Source: Achatina immaculata (Eukaryota; Mollusca; Gastropoda; Stylommatophora; Achatinidae). Taken from it: a stretch of DNA of 64,000 nt. Of the stretch, positions 50,908 to 61,079 are shown piece after piece. The stretch spans positions 34,084,645 to 34,148,644 of the forward strand of contig CM019707.1 in the NCBI GenBank assembly GCA_009760885.1, in the 5' to 3' direction. The translations under genes were made by a program, and so were the position numbers. Each line of letters opens with the position of its first letter. The first letter of the stretch is position 1. The notes under the pieces are model-generated. The model was not told the DNA's origin and searched no databases. It was given only the letters and a program-made list of their open reading frames with translations.

Positions 50908-51384
50908 GCCAGAATGAAATTAAAAAATAGCACTTTTTAAATCCAACACCTTCCCCTGGGAACAACTGTGTTAAGAACACACTTATCTTAACATAGTCTT
51001 TGTGAGACAGGAAACATATATCTGATGGCTTAAAAACTCTGACCTACATCTGTAGCCCAGAAAACTTGTAGCAATCAACACTAATTGTTATTGTTATGAG
51101 GAAAATGTGATGTGAAACCAATGAATCCAGGATGTGACAAGCCTATGGGTCTCTACAACAATCGCTATCAGAAAGAGGTAAACAAACCAGAGCCAGTAGA
51201 CTATGGATGGCGGGGAATGGATATTATTGAAGCACTCATCAGATTCCTCATCTCAAAGTCAGAGTGTCTCTGTGGAACTGTCTCAAAGCCTTTGGGTCTG
51301 ACGTGGAGAAGTGGCTTAAGTACAGCCACCAGAGGCTGGAAAACAAAGTTTTGGCCAGGCCAGGCTACACCAGTCTTCATGGCA
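50907..51384. other. No confident gene
   Basis: A + frame opens at 51,112 (MKPMNPGCDKPMGLYNNRYQ) and runs into the 45-bp array at 51,385. No splice or domain evidence supports it. Confidence 0.35.
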
Positions 51385-51788
51385 GTCCGAGCAAGACCAC
51401 AGTCTGCCCTAGCAAGGAAAGGTGCTGAAGTCCGAGCAAGACCACAGTCTGCCCTAGCAAGGAAAGGTGCTGAAGTCCGAGCAAGACACAGTCTGCCCTA
51501 GCAAGGAAAGGTGCTGAAGTCCGAGCAAGACCACAGTCTGCCCTAGCAAGGAAAGGTGCTGAAGTCCGAGCAAGACCACAGTCTGCCCTAGCAAGGAAAG
51601 GTGCTGAAGTCCGAGCAAGACCACAGTCTGCCCTAGCAAGGAAAGGTGCTGAAGTCCGAGCAAGACACAGTCTGCCCTAGCAAGGAAAGGTGCTGAAGTC
51701 CGAGCAAGACACAGTCTGCCCTAGCAAGGAAAGGTGCTGAAGTCCGAGCAAGACACAGTCTGCCCTAGCAAGGAAAGGTGCTGAAGTC
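51385..51788. repeat. 44/45-bp minisatellite, ~9 copies
   Basis: The unit contains aggtgctgaagtccgagcaa then gaccacagtctgccctagca. Some copies lack one c (gacaca) and are 44 bp, which shifts the frame. Confidence 0.94.
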
Positions 51789-52365
51789 GGAGGTATCCAG
51801 CCAGAAGGCGCATCGCAAAAATCAGGGTACCACACATCATAGCTAAGACCATCCATGCGATTTACACTCTTGCACAAGTCACAGAAATCACATATAGAAC
51901 TCTACATACAACGTGTAAGACAGTTCCATATCTGCAATACAGTTACTGTGGTTACTATGAAAGTAAGGGTACCTCATACGCCAAAGGCTTGACCTGACAG
52001 GCGGTACGAAGTTTTGGATGTTGAGTGACACATACAGCCAAGTTTCATGTGTCGCCTCCTCAGTTTCAGTTAATCTTACTACACTTAACAACGGTTCTCA
52101 AACCTTAGGCACAAAACTCCCTGGTTATTTCGGACATTTTCTGGCAAATAACGTGACTGTGCCCTCAGAGACGCAAGCAAGCAGCCAGACAAGAAACCTG
52201 AGTACCAACGCGATTTTTTTTTCGTTATTGTACTAGATTAGTATGTAACATCTCGCAGAACAGTACAGGATAGATAACATTGTAAGAAGAGTTTGTGTTG
52301 TTTATTCTCACCCATTTTAAACACTTCAGGTGTGGAAATAATATTCCCATGAACGAGTGTTTATC
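51789..52365. other. No gene seen
   Basis: Frames of about 70 codons on both strands lack splice sites or motifs. Confidence 0.4.
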
Positions 52366-52475
52366 CCAGGTAAGGTAAGGTAAAAATTCCACTGCTGGAA
52401 TTTGAATCCGAAACAACCGGACAGTTTGCCCCTTGCCTAACCACTCCGTAAACCAGGCCCGTATATAAAAGGAGT
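52366..52475 (-). mobile_element. Decayed tRNA-derived SINE head
   Basis: The minus strand reads ggtttacggagtggttaggc (A-box-like) and gtttcggattcaaattccag (weak B box). Confidence 0.45.
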
Positions 52476-52584
52476 AAACCATGTTTATACCGGGTCGAGT
52501 AAATATTACCACTCTAAAATTTAGAAATGTAGAAGCTGGCAGTACTTTCTGATATATAGTGGCGAAGGTATGTCGGCCATTTTA

Positions 52585-52835
52585 GAATTATCACGTCATG
52601 AAACCAAATCCAAGATGGCAGCTTCCTTGGAAGCATACTCGAGAGAGGAACACGGCGCTGTTATTAGTTTCTTGGTTAGTGGACACAGCAGCTAAAAAGA
52701 AAATTACAGATCTCCAGTTTGAGTGTCTTCTACATCCTACATGTTCTCCCGACCTAGTACTGTGTAATTATCATATATTTGGATCCCTTATAAAGTGGGC
52801 GCTGGTTGGAAAGAATTTTATTACGGACGAATAAT
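52585..52835 (+). pseudogene. Mariner-type transposase relic, central part deleted
   Basis: The frame reads HVMKPNPRWQLPWKHTRERN near the start and LLHPTCSPDLVLCNYHIFGS then GKNFITDE at the end. The latter is the H-P-P-Y-S-P-D-L-A-P-x-D-Y-H-L-F motif with the second catalytic Asp kept (SPDL) and the last one changed to Asn. The first Asp region is absent. Terminal inverted repeats were not identified with certainty. Confidence 0.7.
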
Positions 52836-52949
52836 TAATGTATAAGTACATAATTTTACACGAAGCACTGCAGTAAAGCTGTGATAACAAAATGTATAAA
52901 ATAGGAAAAAAGTAGAAACAGCTTTATTATCTAAAGAGCACACAGTTGT

Positions 52950-52975
52950 GACGTTTCGGCGTGATCCTTAATCAT
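52950..52975 (-). ncRNA. Hammerhead-like core in PLE left arm, decayed
   Basis: The minus strand reads atgatta, aggatcacgcc, gaaac. The stem II loop pairing is damaged compared with the 31.0-kb copy. Confidence 0.28.
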
Positions 52976-53249
52976 ACAAAAACACACGGGACAAAGAAAT
53001 AGAGAGAGAAGTTATATAAATCCACATGAAAGCTACGTAAAAAATATGAATGGACAAAAATTGGAATAAAATAATATAAAATGAATGGAACACTTAGCTG
53101 TGACTTGTAAGAAGCTATGACTTGTAAGAAGCTATGTTCAGAAAAGCACATGGCGGAGTGTAGAGAATATTTAAATGGAGACTTGTGATGTGTGATAGGT
53201 GGGTCGTAAGTAAAGATGGGGAGAAGGGAGAGGGGGAACGATCGTGAAG

Positions 53250-53618
53250 ATGAAAAAGAGTGATACAATGGTAATTGGGAAAACTATCCTCACTCTCCAT
53301 GAGGGATTCACAAGCGAGTCCGGTAATGTGTTATATGCCATTGTATGGAAAAGATGCGGGATAACTTATATTGTTGAAACTGGTCTCAGATTAGGGGACA
53401 GCATGCAGAAACATCTATACATCACCCAGCATGGTTCGAAACCAGTCCCTAATCGTTTAAATGGCCCCAACCACAGAATCAAATCTGATTTTCTGGTAAC
53501 AGCCATCAAACAATGTCACGAAGATGAGACAAGACGCCTAGCGCTTGAGAACCGGTACATTCAGGAATATGGGACGCTGGAACAGCATGATTTTAACCTG
53601 CTATTCAGCTACACCTAA
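53250..53618 (+). pseudogene. PLE GIY-YIG endonuclease domain
   Basis: The frame reads [20 protein letters not shown], then [56 protein letters not shown] and ENRYIQEYGTLEQHDFNLLF, and ends FSYT. It is closely similar to the 31.4-32.0 kb copy. In the Y-I-G triplet Gly is replaced by Val, and a Cys of the usual motif is Trp, so it looks inactive. It begins directly at the left arm, without the linker region. Confidence 0.85.
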
Positions 53619-53889
53619 CATTCCCCTTTTCCACAATTATAATCCTTCCGCATTAAATCCCACTCCCCTCTCACTTGTAACTCAAAGTTCAGAACCTCTT
53701 CACAGCATCACATTACAAACCCTCTAGCCCAAATATAATCACCATTTTCTCCCGACTAGATTACCATTGTATCACTCTCTCATCTTTCCACGATCGTTCC
53801 CCCCCTTCCCTGCTCCCCGTCTTTATTTATGATCAGCCTATCACACACCACAAGTCTCCATTTAAACGTTCTCTACACTCCACCATGCA

Positions 53890-54030
53890 CATTTCTGAAC
53901 ACAGCCTCTTACAAGTCACAGCTTCTTACAAGCCACAGCTTCTTACAAGCCACAGCTTCTTACAAGCCACAGCCTCTTACAAGTCACGGCTTCTTACAAG
54001 TCACAGCTTCTTACAAGTCACAGCTTCTTT
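53890..54030. repeat. 17-18-bp tandem repeat in PLE arm, ~8 copies
   Basis: Unit cttcttacaagccacag and variants. It is related to single copies in the other PLE arms, so the expansion is local. Confidence 0.9.
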
Positions 54031-54117
54031 TTATTCTAATTTGTTTCATTCATTTTATATAGCATTCATGTGAATTTATACTTTAACTTATCTCTCTATC
54101 CCTTCGTCCCGTGTGTT

Positions 54118-54120
54118 GTT

Positions 54121-54157
<37 letters not shown>

Positions 54158-54158
54158 T
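54118..54158. repeat. (GT)n-(GA)n microsatellite
   Basis: gtgtgtgtgtgt then gagagagagaga. Confidence 0.95.
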
Positions 54159-54240
54159 TAAGACTCACACCGAAACATCACAACTGTGTACACGGATATA
54201 AGAAAGCTGTCGCTATATTTTTCCTACTTTTATACATTTA

Positions 54241-55182
54241 GTAAGGACAGTGACATAGAAAAGGCAGTGACAACGTTGTAACACAGTCAAGTCAGAAGAT
54301 TTTTATTTACTAGAGAGATCCAGGCGTCAATGAAGTGGTTGCAGACCTTGCTTAGAACATACATGGTGGGGACTACGCTGGTATGCGACAAGGAGTTTCG
54401 TCAGGATTTCAACAAATTATCTGTACAATTTATGTTAATTAGAACATTATTAAGGTTACCTTTTTAGCACAGTCTTGTGTTAAAGTTACGTTTTTGGCAC
54501 AGTCTCGTATCTTACTTGTATTAAGTGCATTTTACAAAGATATTTTATGTATAGACTGCTCGTATTTAAAAACACATTCATGTAGCTGCCTTCAGAAACG
54601 TAACTGATCAGCAGAGGATGGCGTAAAACTTCCTTCACTACGACTTTAAAAAAAAAACGAAATGGTGCCAAGCTTATGAGAAAAGTGTTTTCTCTCAAAC
54701 GCCTTTTCTATCCCAGAGTGATAGTGTTATCTCTCTGAAGACAGCGATCGTGGCTCCTCCCATCTTCGTGGGTTCAATATAGAATCAAGAACAGAAGTTT
54801 TTATTATTTGTGAGCAATTTTTGTTTGTTTTTTTTTTTTTTTGGGGGGGGGGTGGGGTATATGTAGAAGTTAAAAAAGTATAGATCGTTTAAGGGGATTT
54901 AATACTAAATGAAGATTAATGTGTGGAGAGAAAGAGAGAGACGGGGGGGGGGGGGGGGGGGGGGAACAAAGACAGTGAACGAGCTAACGAACTTCATTTT
55001 CAGAGGGTTAAGAATTGGGCACACAGGCCTGTCTGACATTCCGCCTATCATAGACATAGAGAAAGGCACAGACAGACAGACAGACAGACAGAGACATAGA
55101 TAGAAACAGATTGAGCTTAATTTATATAATTGTAAATTGAGGAATGGACAATTCGAAACCACTCCAAACCTTTCACGTCTAT

Positions 55183-55183
<1 letters not shown>
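54241..55183. other. No gene; T-run and two long G-runs
   Basis: A T-run followed by G-run at about 54,826-54,856 and a ~20-bp G-run at about 54,943-54,963. A short GACA run at 55,067-55,090. No coding signal. Confidence 0.5.

Positions 55184-55228
<45 letters not shown>
55184..55228. repeat. (CT)n microsatellite
   Basis: ctctctctctctctctctct run of about 45 bp. Confidence 0.97.
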
Positions 55229-55231
<3 letters not shown>

Positions 55232-55289
55232 CAAGTGGTCCTCCTTTAATGACGTCACATCCTGGAGGCCGAAAAAAAAATATATATAG

Positions 55290-55445
55290 GAAGAAGAAAC
55301 TTTTAAAAGAACTGACCATCGCAAAGAAAATGAAGAAGGCTATCTGGGAACCCTCCTTGAAGCTCATGATGTCGAGAATGAAGTATCTCTGAAGCGCATG
55401 CTTGATCGACATTCCATTGTTGAGTTGAATAACACAAGTTCTTAG
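55290..55445 (+). CDS. Possible small terminal exon, unrecognised
   Basis: After an AG at 55,288-55,289 the frame reads EEETFKRTDHRKENEEGYLG then TLLEAHDVENEVSLKRMLDR and ends HSIVELNNTSS with TAG. The composition looks coding-like, but the acceptor has only an AT-rich lead and no partner exon is known. It may be chance or a relic. Confidence 0.22.
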   Translation, partial: EEETFKRTDHRKENEEGYLGTLLEAHDVENEVSLKRMLDRHSIVELNNTSS

Positions 55446-56216
55446 CTCTCATTCATTCTTGGCACTGAGTATGGGCCGACAGAGCGGCTCCAGAAATTGG
55501 GGCGCCTCCCTCCGTTCTTTCTTGGCCAGTGCTGTTCTATTGTTGCTTAGAGTGCGGCTAGATTCCAGAAGATCCCAGAGACTTAAACATGGTTAGGAGA
55601 GAAAAGAAAGAAAATGAGAAGGGAAAGCTTCAATGAGGAAAACATCTGTGAACGTGCGGGAAAGATGAAGAAAGAGTGAAAAAGGATACACACACACACA
55701 CACACACAAAGATTGTATTACACATAATATGGGCAGTAATAACGATACAACTGCACAATTAATATTCTCTACATTCAATTTACTTCTACACAAAAAAGGC
55801 AGTCTTTATAATCACGTTGTCTGCGTTCTAGGCAGCATTGTCTGTTTTTATCTACAAGACAAGACTCTAGGATCACTGCATCGCAGTGAATATTTTCCTT
55901 GCATGATAAACAAGTTTCTCTCCATAATTTCTGCTTCAGTCTTCACCTACAACCTTTTGCTCATCGGTTTTTGTTTGTTTTGTTGTTTTGTTGTTGTGTT
56001 TTTTTTATAATGAAAGGAGTTTTAGTACTCAAGACGCCGAGAAAAGTATAAGGTAAACACTGAACAGAAGCAAAGTTGTACGTTCAATGGAACTGTCTCA
56101 GGTATGTAAGGATTCAGGGGGAGAAAGAAGTAGAGAGACTTGACTAGATTTCTTGCCAAAGATCAGAACATTCAGACGGCGAACATGTTCCTTCGAGGGG
56201 GGGGGGGGGGGGGGGA
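55446..56216. other. No gene; (CA)n at 55,689-55,708 and poly-G at 56,197-56,214
   Basis: Sequence is otherwise unique-looking. A 90-codon + frame at 55,729 has no supporting signal. Confidence 0.45.
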
Positions 56217-56219
56217 ACC

Positions 56220-56440
56220 TCTCAGAGTTCTCACATGGCTGGAATTTTAGAGGATCTAATCACATGACTTGAATTTTAGAGGAATTAATCACATGACTTG
56301 AATTTTAGAGGAATTAATCACATGACTTGAATTTTAGAGGAATTAATCACATGACTTGAATTTTAGAGGAATTAATCACATGACTTGAATTTTAGAGGAT
56401 CTAATCACATGACTTGAATTTTAGAGGAGCTAATCACATG
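56220..56440. repeat. 29-bp minisatellite, left part, ~8 copies
   Basis: Unit aattaatcacatgacttgaa plus ttttagagg. Confidence 0.93.
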
Positions 56441-56965
56441 ACATCTATCGCTCTTCAGAAAGTAAAACAAATAAAGAATCTGTGGAGAGGAGCAGACAGA
56501 ACCACAAAAATAAGATTTTTAAGGGCATGCATCTTTCCCATAGCAACATATGCCTGTGAGACCTGGACACTCAACAAAACAGCTGAGAAACACATAAATG
56601 CCTTTGAATGTAAATGCTACAGAAGAGATCTCCAAATATCGTGGACACAAAAAAGAACAAATATATCTATACTACAAGAACTTAATATTGAAAAAGGCTG
56701 GCTAGTAAAGATGATTAAAGAGAGAAAACTTAAATATTGTGGACACATTAAACGTCATGATAATTTAGAGAAGACCGTATTGGAAGGATACATAATGGGA
56801 AAAAGAAAAAGAGGAAGACCAAGACGAAGATGGCTGCAAGACATCGTTGACGATCTGGAAATGGATGCAACAGCAGCAGGCCATCTTGCTCACAACCGAG
56901 AGGCCTACAGGAGTGCTGTTTGGGAGGCAAAGTTCCGCAAGGGACATGCAAATGAATGAATGAAT
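56441..56965 (+). mobile_element. LINE-A 3' fragment inserted in 29-bp array
   Basis: The best-preserved LINE-A C-terminus. One frame runs unbroken from about 56,441 to the stop near 56,957, reading [80 protein letters not shown] and [20 protein letters not shown]. It ends in (AATG)n. aatcacatgac flanks both sides, consistent with a target-site duplication, but also with the host repeat phrase. Confidence 0.9.
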
Positions 56966-57062
56966 GAATGAATCACATGACTTGAATTTTAGAGAAAATA
57001 ATCACGTGACTTGAGTTTTAGAGGGACTAATCACATGACTTTAATTTTAGAGGAACTAATTT
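56966..57062. repeat. 29-bp minisatellite, right part
   Basis: Three or so units of aatcacatgacttgaatttt plus agaggaact continue the array after LINE-A. Confidence 0.9.
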
Positions 57063-57064
57063 CG

Positions 57065-57470
57065 GTAAGGGTGTCCGAGTGGCGAAGTAGTTAAATGCAC
57101 AAGTCTGTTGCGGCTTAGATCGGGGTTCGAATCCGACTGTCACCCAGCTGCTTACTTCTTCTTCTTCTTCTTCTTCGTCAATCTTATTGAAAGTGCGAGC
57201 TGATGTTCGTTGCAGCCGATGCGGTGGAGATGTTGAGGCACAGCATCGTGCTGGATAAGTTACAGGTTACGGGCAGCTATTTATCAGTCCCCGGGGGAAG
57301 CTAAAGAAAAAACCAGGGGGTGTGCAATGCTTCTTTATCAGACTCCACCACCATGGGGACCAAAACGACCCCTTCCCCATTAGACAATGTAGACCCTGTT
57401 ACTCTGGGTGCCAACGGAGAATTCGGATAGGGTGTTGGTCAGATATGGTTCACTAACACTGACGCAAGCG
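57065..57470 (+). mobile_element. tRNA-derived SINE, nearly complete head
   Basis: Begins gggtgtccgagtggcgaagt (A-box region), has ggggttcgaatccgactgtc (B box), and the two ends gggtgtc and gtcaccc can pair with one mismatch as an acceptor stem. A (CTT)n run at 57,150-57,177 and an unrelated body follow. The absence of a clean anticodon arm argues against a working tRNA. Confidence 0.7.
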
Positions 57471-57488
57471 TGAAACAAAGCAGCATCT

Positions 57489-57582
57489 TCGGCCCCAAGC
57501 AAGTCGTCGGCCCCAAGCAAGTCGTAGGCCCCAAGCAAGTCGTCGGCCCCAAGCAAGTCGTAGGCCCCAAGCAAGTCGTCGC
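57489..57582. repeat. 18-bp minisatellite, 5 copies
   Basis: Unit ggccccaagcaagtcgtc, with gtc and gta endings alternating. Confidence 0.95.
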
Positions 57583-57859
57583 CCTAGTACTGTCGCACAG
57601 AGTTCAGTTCTGTGTTACCGCTCTGATCTGCATCGTCATATACAAGTTGCGGATTAACTTACTACCTGTGTTGCTATGTAAATCCTCGGGCGCCTGACTT
57701 GGCTGAGTGATGAATAAACAAACGTTTAAGATTTACAAACTGATCCTGATGTGTAAATAGCTGTCATTGCAGCAACTGGGTGTTGCATTGATAGAAGTGT
57801 AGCTAATGGATGAATAAACACCCCACATTTCCATGAGCTTTATATCACTCTCCTCGGTC
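57583..57859. other. No gene seen
   Basis: Contains gatgaataaacaaacg and a second gatgaataaaca, a possible diverged duplication. No coding signal. Confidence 0.4.
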
Positions 57860-58175
57860 AGGTTTCAGTACAAGATTTTATGTAAGTTTTGGTACACGAT
57901 TGTATGTAAGTTTTAGTACACGATTGTATGTAAGTTTTAGTACACGATTGTATGTAAGTTGTAGTAGAAGACTGTATGTAAGTTTTAGTACAATATTGTG
58001 TGTGCTTTATTACAAGATTGTATGTAAGTTTTAGTACAAGTTTGTATGTAAGTTGTAGTACAAGATTTTGTGTAGGTTTTAGTACAAGATTGTTTGTAAA
58101 TTTTAGTAACAAGATTGTGTGTAAGTTTTAGTTCAAGAGTTATGTAAGTTTTAGTACAAGATTGTATGCACCCAG
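57860..58175. repeat. 24-bp minisatellite, ~12 copies
   Basis: Unit gtatgtaagttttagtacaa plus gatt. Confidence 0.93.
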
Positions 58176-58403
58176 ATATTCTCCTACTTCTAAAGAAGAA
58201 CATACTACTAAGGCTTATAAACACAGGAATATCCGAACTTAATGGTAATCTGCTGGGCCAACTTGGTTGGCGTTTAATCGACTAGCTCACAAATTACAAG
58301 ACTATGCCTACGTCATCCGTAGCTCAAGAAACCTCATGATCTAATTATGTTTATATCGATATTTAAATATTACATATATATACATACATACACACACATA
58401 AAT
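58176..58403. other. No gene seen
   Basis: AT-rich spacer ending in tacatacatacacacaca. Confidence 0.5.
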
Positions 58404-58404
58404 G

Positions 58405-59158
58405 TACGAGGGTCATACCGAAAGTCGTGAGCAAAGTTTTTTTTTAAATAAGAATTTATAGATTTAGAAAATATAAATGTATCACCTTAATCTACACCCT
58501 TTACACTTCATATATAGGTCACATGACGTCACCATCATGCGTTACGTGACCACGCCGAGCATAAACAAACTGGCAGTTGCTGAAGTTTCATTTAGCCAAC
58601 GTGTTGTTATTGGGGTCCTCGTTAAAAAGGAAATCCCCGCTGCCGAAGTTAACCAAAGACTTCAGCTTGCTTATGGAGATGTGTGTATGGGTGCTAGCAG
58701 TGTTAGGAGGTGGGTGAAACATTTCAAAGATGGAAACACGAGCATCGAAGATATGCCTCGCAGAGGTCGCTCTCGAACTGCCTCCACTGAGAGCAGCATG
58801 GATAGCGTTGACTACATCATTAAGGAAGACAGACGTGTCACAGTATCTGAAATCGGCACCTAATGATTACCATCTTTTCGGTTTTGTGAAAGAACAAATG
58901 CAAGGCCATCACTACGACAAAGGAGAGAACGCCCAAAAAAGCAGTGCGTCTGTGCCTTCGGTCAGTTGGAACGGAATTCTACCGGGAGAGTATTTTCAAA
59001 CTTGCAGAGGGATGGGAAAAATGTGTGCAGATAAAAGGAGATTATGTTGAAAAGTGAAGAAAAGGATGCAGGTTAAGATGATACATTTATATCTTCTCTG
59101 TCTATAAATTCTGATTTTTAAAAAAATATTTCCTCACCACTTTCGGTCGACTCTCGTA
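58405..59158 (+). mobile_element. Mariner-like transposon, internally deleted
   Basis: Imperfect terminal inverted repeats: tacgagggtcataccgaaag on the left, and on the right the reverse complement of tacgagagtcgaccgaaagt. The 754-bp element holds the two ends of a transposase gene in + orientation. It is about half the usual mariner length and cannot be autonomous. Confidence 0.85.
58535..59048 (+). pseudogene. Mariner transposase remnant, ends only
   Basis: The N-terminal part reads VAEVSFSQRVVIGVLVKKEI then VRRWVKHFKDGNTSIEDMPR followed by GRSRTAS, which matches the W-x-x-x-F-x-x-G-x-x-x-x-x-D-x-x-x-x-G-R-P region. After TAA at 58,861 the C-terminal part follows as NDYHLFGFVKEQMQGHHYDK, the D-Y-H-L-F motif with its Asp. 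The part between, with the first two catalytic acids, is deleted. Confidence 0.85.
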
Positions 59159-59384
59159 GATGTAACAACGAGAACAGTGAAGATCACTGTGCCACTGGGG
59201 GTTTAATAAGAAATTGATCAATAAATTAAATATCATATACAAATAAGAACTGGTACACAGTTACATCTTATATGTCTGTTTGTCGTCTTGTATACGCGCG
59301 CACACGAAGACTACATTTTTGTAATGCCTTACCATAGATTGCCCTGAGATAGACTCCCGCATCTTTTTTTTCTTCAGTGTTTCC
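59159..59384. other. No gene seen
   Basis: Unique-looking AT-rich spacer. Confidence 0.5.
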
Positions 59385-59592
59385 TTGCATAGTTTCGACT
59401 CTACTCATTGTTTACTCTCACAGTTTCGGTTCTACTCAGTGTTTACTCTTAACATCTTCGAATCTACTAAGTGTTTACTCTTAACAGTTTTCGATTCTAC
59501 TCAGTGTTTACTCGCACAGTTTCGATTCTGCTCAGTGTTTACTCGCACAGTTTCGATTCTGCTCAGTATTTACTCTTACAATTCGACTCGCT
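59385..59592. repeat. ~28-31-bp minisatellite, ~7 copies
   Basis: Unit cagtttcgattctactcagt plus gtttactcgca. Confidence 0.9.
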
Positions 59593-59970
59593 GGCAAATC
59601 ACTATAATATCATAGCTAATGAGATAACTTTATACTAAGTAAAAAGAAAAAGAGAATTGTACATAGTCTTGAAATAATGAATTGAAAGTTGTTTTGGAGC
59701 ACTCATTTTCTTTGTCCACTACAATTTAGAGTGTCATTTACAAGTTAAAGTGTCATCTACAAGTTAAAGTGCCATCTACAGGTTAAAGTGTTATCTGTCA
59801 TGGAAGTATCAAGCAACCACTAAAAATAAACTTTGCATCTTAATGAGACAGAACAGCAATGGACGCATCGTGGCACAGAACAACAATGGACGCAACGTGG
59901 CACTGATTGGAGCAGACAGAAAGATGGAAGGCAGCGTGGCACTGATTGAAGCAGGCAGAAAGCCAACAGA
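59593..59970. other. No gene; small repeats
   Basis: Four ~19-bp units of taaagtgtcatctacaagt at 59,730-59,792 and about three units around acagcaatggacgcatcgtgg at 59,850-59,960. Confidence 0.55.
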
Positions 59971-60089
59971 AAACTATACTTCACCCTTCACAACTTCGCT
60001 GACATACACGAAAACAGATGCGTGCATGAAAAGGCGGTTTTTTAACTTAGAAACAATAAAACTTGATACTTAACTAAAGCAACTCACAA

Positions 60090-60930
60090 TAATTAGTGTA
60101 TAAGTATACAACTATACACGAAGCACTGCAGTAAAGCTGTGGTACCAAAATGTACAAACTACGAAACAAAGTATTAACGGCTTTATTACTTAACGAACAC
60201 AAAGCTGTGTGTATACAGCTTTGTGTTCGTTAAGTAATAAAGCCGTTCCTACTTTTTTTTTTCGTTGTTTATACATTTAACGATAAAAGCGACAAAATAT
60301 AGACTACCTGGATACCCAACGGTTAACTCTATTGAATTAACACATGACCAGCGAAAATGTTAATGCATTCCCTTTCAAGGCGATAGTCGGCGACTCGACT
60401 CTTGTTGAAGGTGCCCCACGCATATTCAAAATGAGTACCTGGCCCCTAGTGCAAGGGAAGAAAAGTTGACCACGCGTGATACTGCCACGTGCTAAATGGT
60501 CGAGGAAAATGTTAATAATATGGACATTAAGAACGATTCCCATACCTGTCTTACTGACCTCGTACAGGACTAAATTTACATACAGGTTCACATTAGTAGC
60601 CAGCGGCAAAACCAGAATCTCATTTCCCATACAGTTAAACCATATTTGGGACACGGTGTTAGGTCTGGACTTTCCCAAGACATTCGGCACATGAAAGTAT
60701 GATGTTCAATATCACGACTGATGGCATTTACTTTCCAAGACATTCGGCACATGAATGGCTCACGCCGAGATGTCGGATGTTGTATGTTTTTCATGTATAC
60801 ATTATCATACTTTCTATTCGTTTTCTCCTCACTTTACTCACTCCCTCTGCCACTTTGTAAAACTACACCACACACACACACACACCTACCTCTATCTACC
60901 ATTATTAAAACAATGAACAGACAGATCTGG
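60090..60930. mobile_element. PLE terminal block with hairpin, copy 1
   Basis: Shares acacgaagcactgcagtaaa and ggctttattacttaacgaac with the PLE at 52.85 kb. It also has ggctcacgccgagatgtc and gttgtatgtttttcat, like the ends at 4.9 and 8.57 kb. No known protein domain is left. A 117-codon minus-strand frame at 60,337-60,690 is not recognised. Confidence 0.6.
60176..60247. repeat. Perfect inverted repeat, 33-nt arms, 6-nt loop
   Basis: The arm aacggctttattacttaacg ... aaagctgt (60,176-60,208) is exactly mirrored at 60,215-60,247. It joins two PLE ends head to head. Confidence 0.93.
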
Positions 60931-61079
60931 CAATGACAGTCTAGATACTGGCTGTCTTCTAGAACTGAGCGCTCGTTAAATTCAGATCACCTGAATGTAG
61001 GCAGCGTACAGCTACCACCGGCCATCGCTGCTTACAAGATCTGATTCCGGAAGTGCTCTCACACAGTAGACTTCCTGTC

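Larger units (their letters stand above)
52840..54240 (+). mobile_element. Fold-back Penelope-like element
   Basis: The left arm (about 52,840-53,280) and right arm (about 53,755-54,240) are inverted copies. gtgacgtttcggcgtgatcc on the left is mirrored by agactcacaccgaaacatca on the right, and both carry sequences related to aagaaatagagagaga and to cttacaagtcacagc. Between them the + strand encodes the GIY-YIG domain. The right arm contains expansions of a 17-bp cagcttcttacaagcca unit and of (GT)n/(GA)n. It is an inactive fragment: no polymerase is present. Confidence 0.82.

Noticed and set aside
51112..51501. 129-codon frame ending in VRARPQSALARKGAE repeats
   Set aside because: Its last third is the 45-bp array and it breaks when a 44-bp unit appears. 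The first part has no recognisable domain or splice sites.
57067..57145. A tRNA gene
   Set aside because: A and B boxes and an acceptor-like stem are visible, but the anticodon arm is not convincing and SINE sequence follows directly.
60337..60690. 117-codon minus-strand frame, repeated at 62,320
   Set aside because: It lies in PLE terminal sequence, matches no known domain, and its doubling is explained by the segmental duplication.
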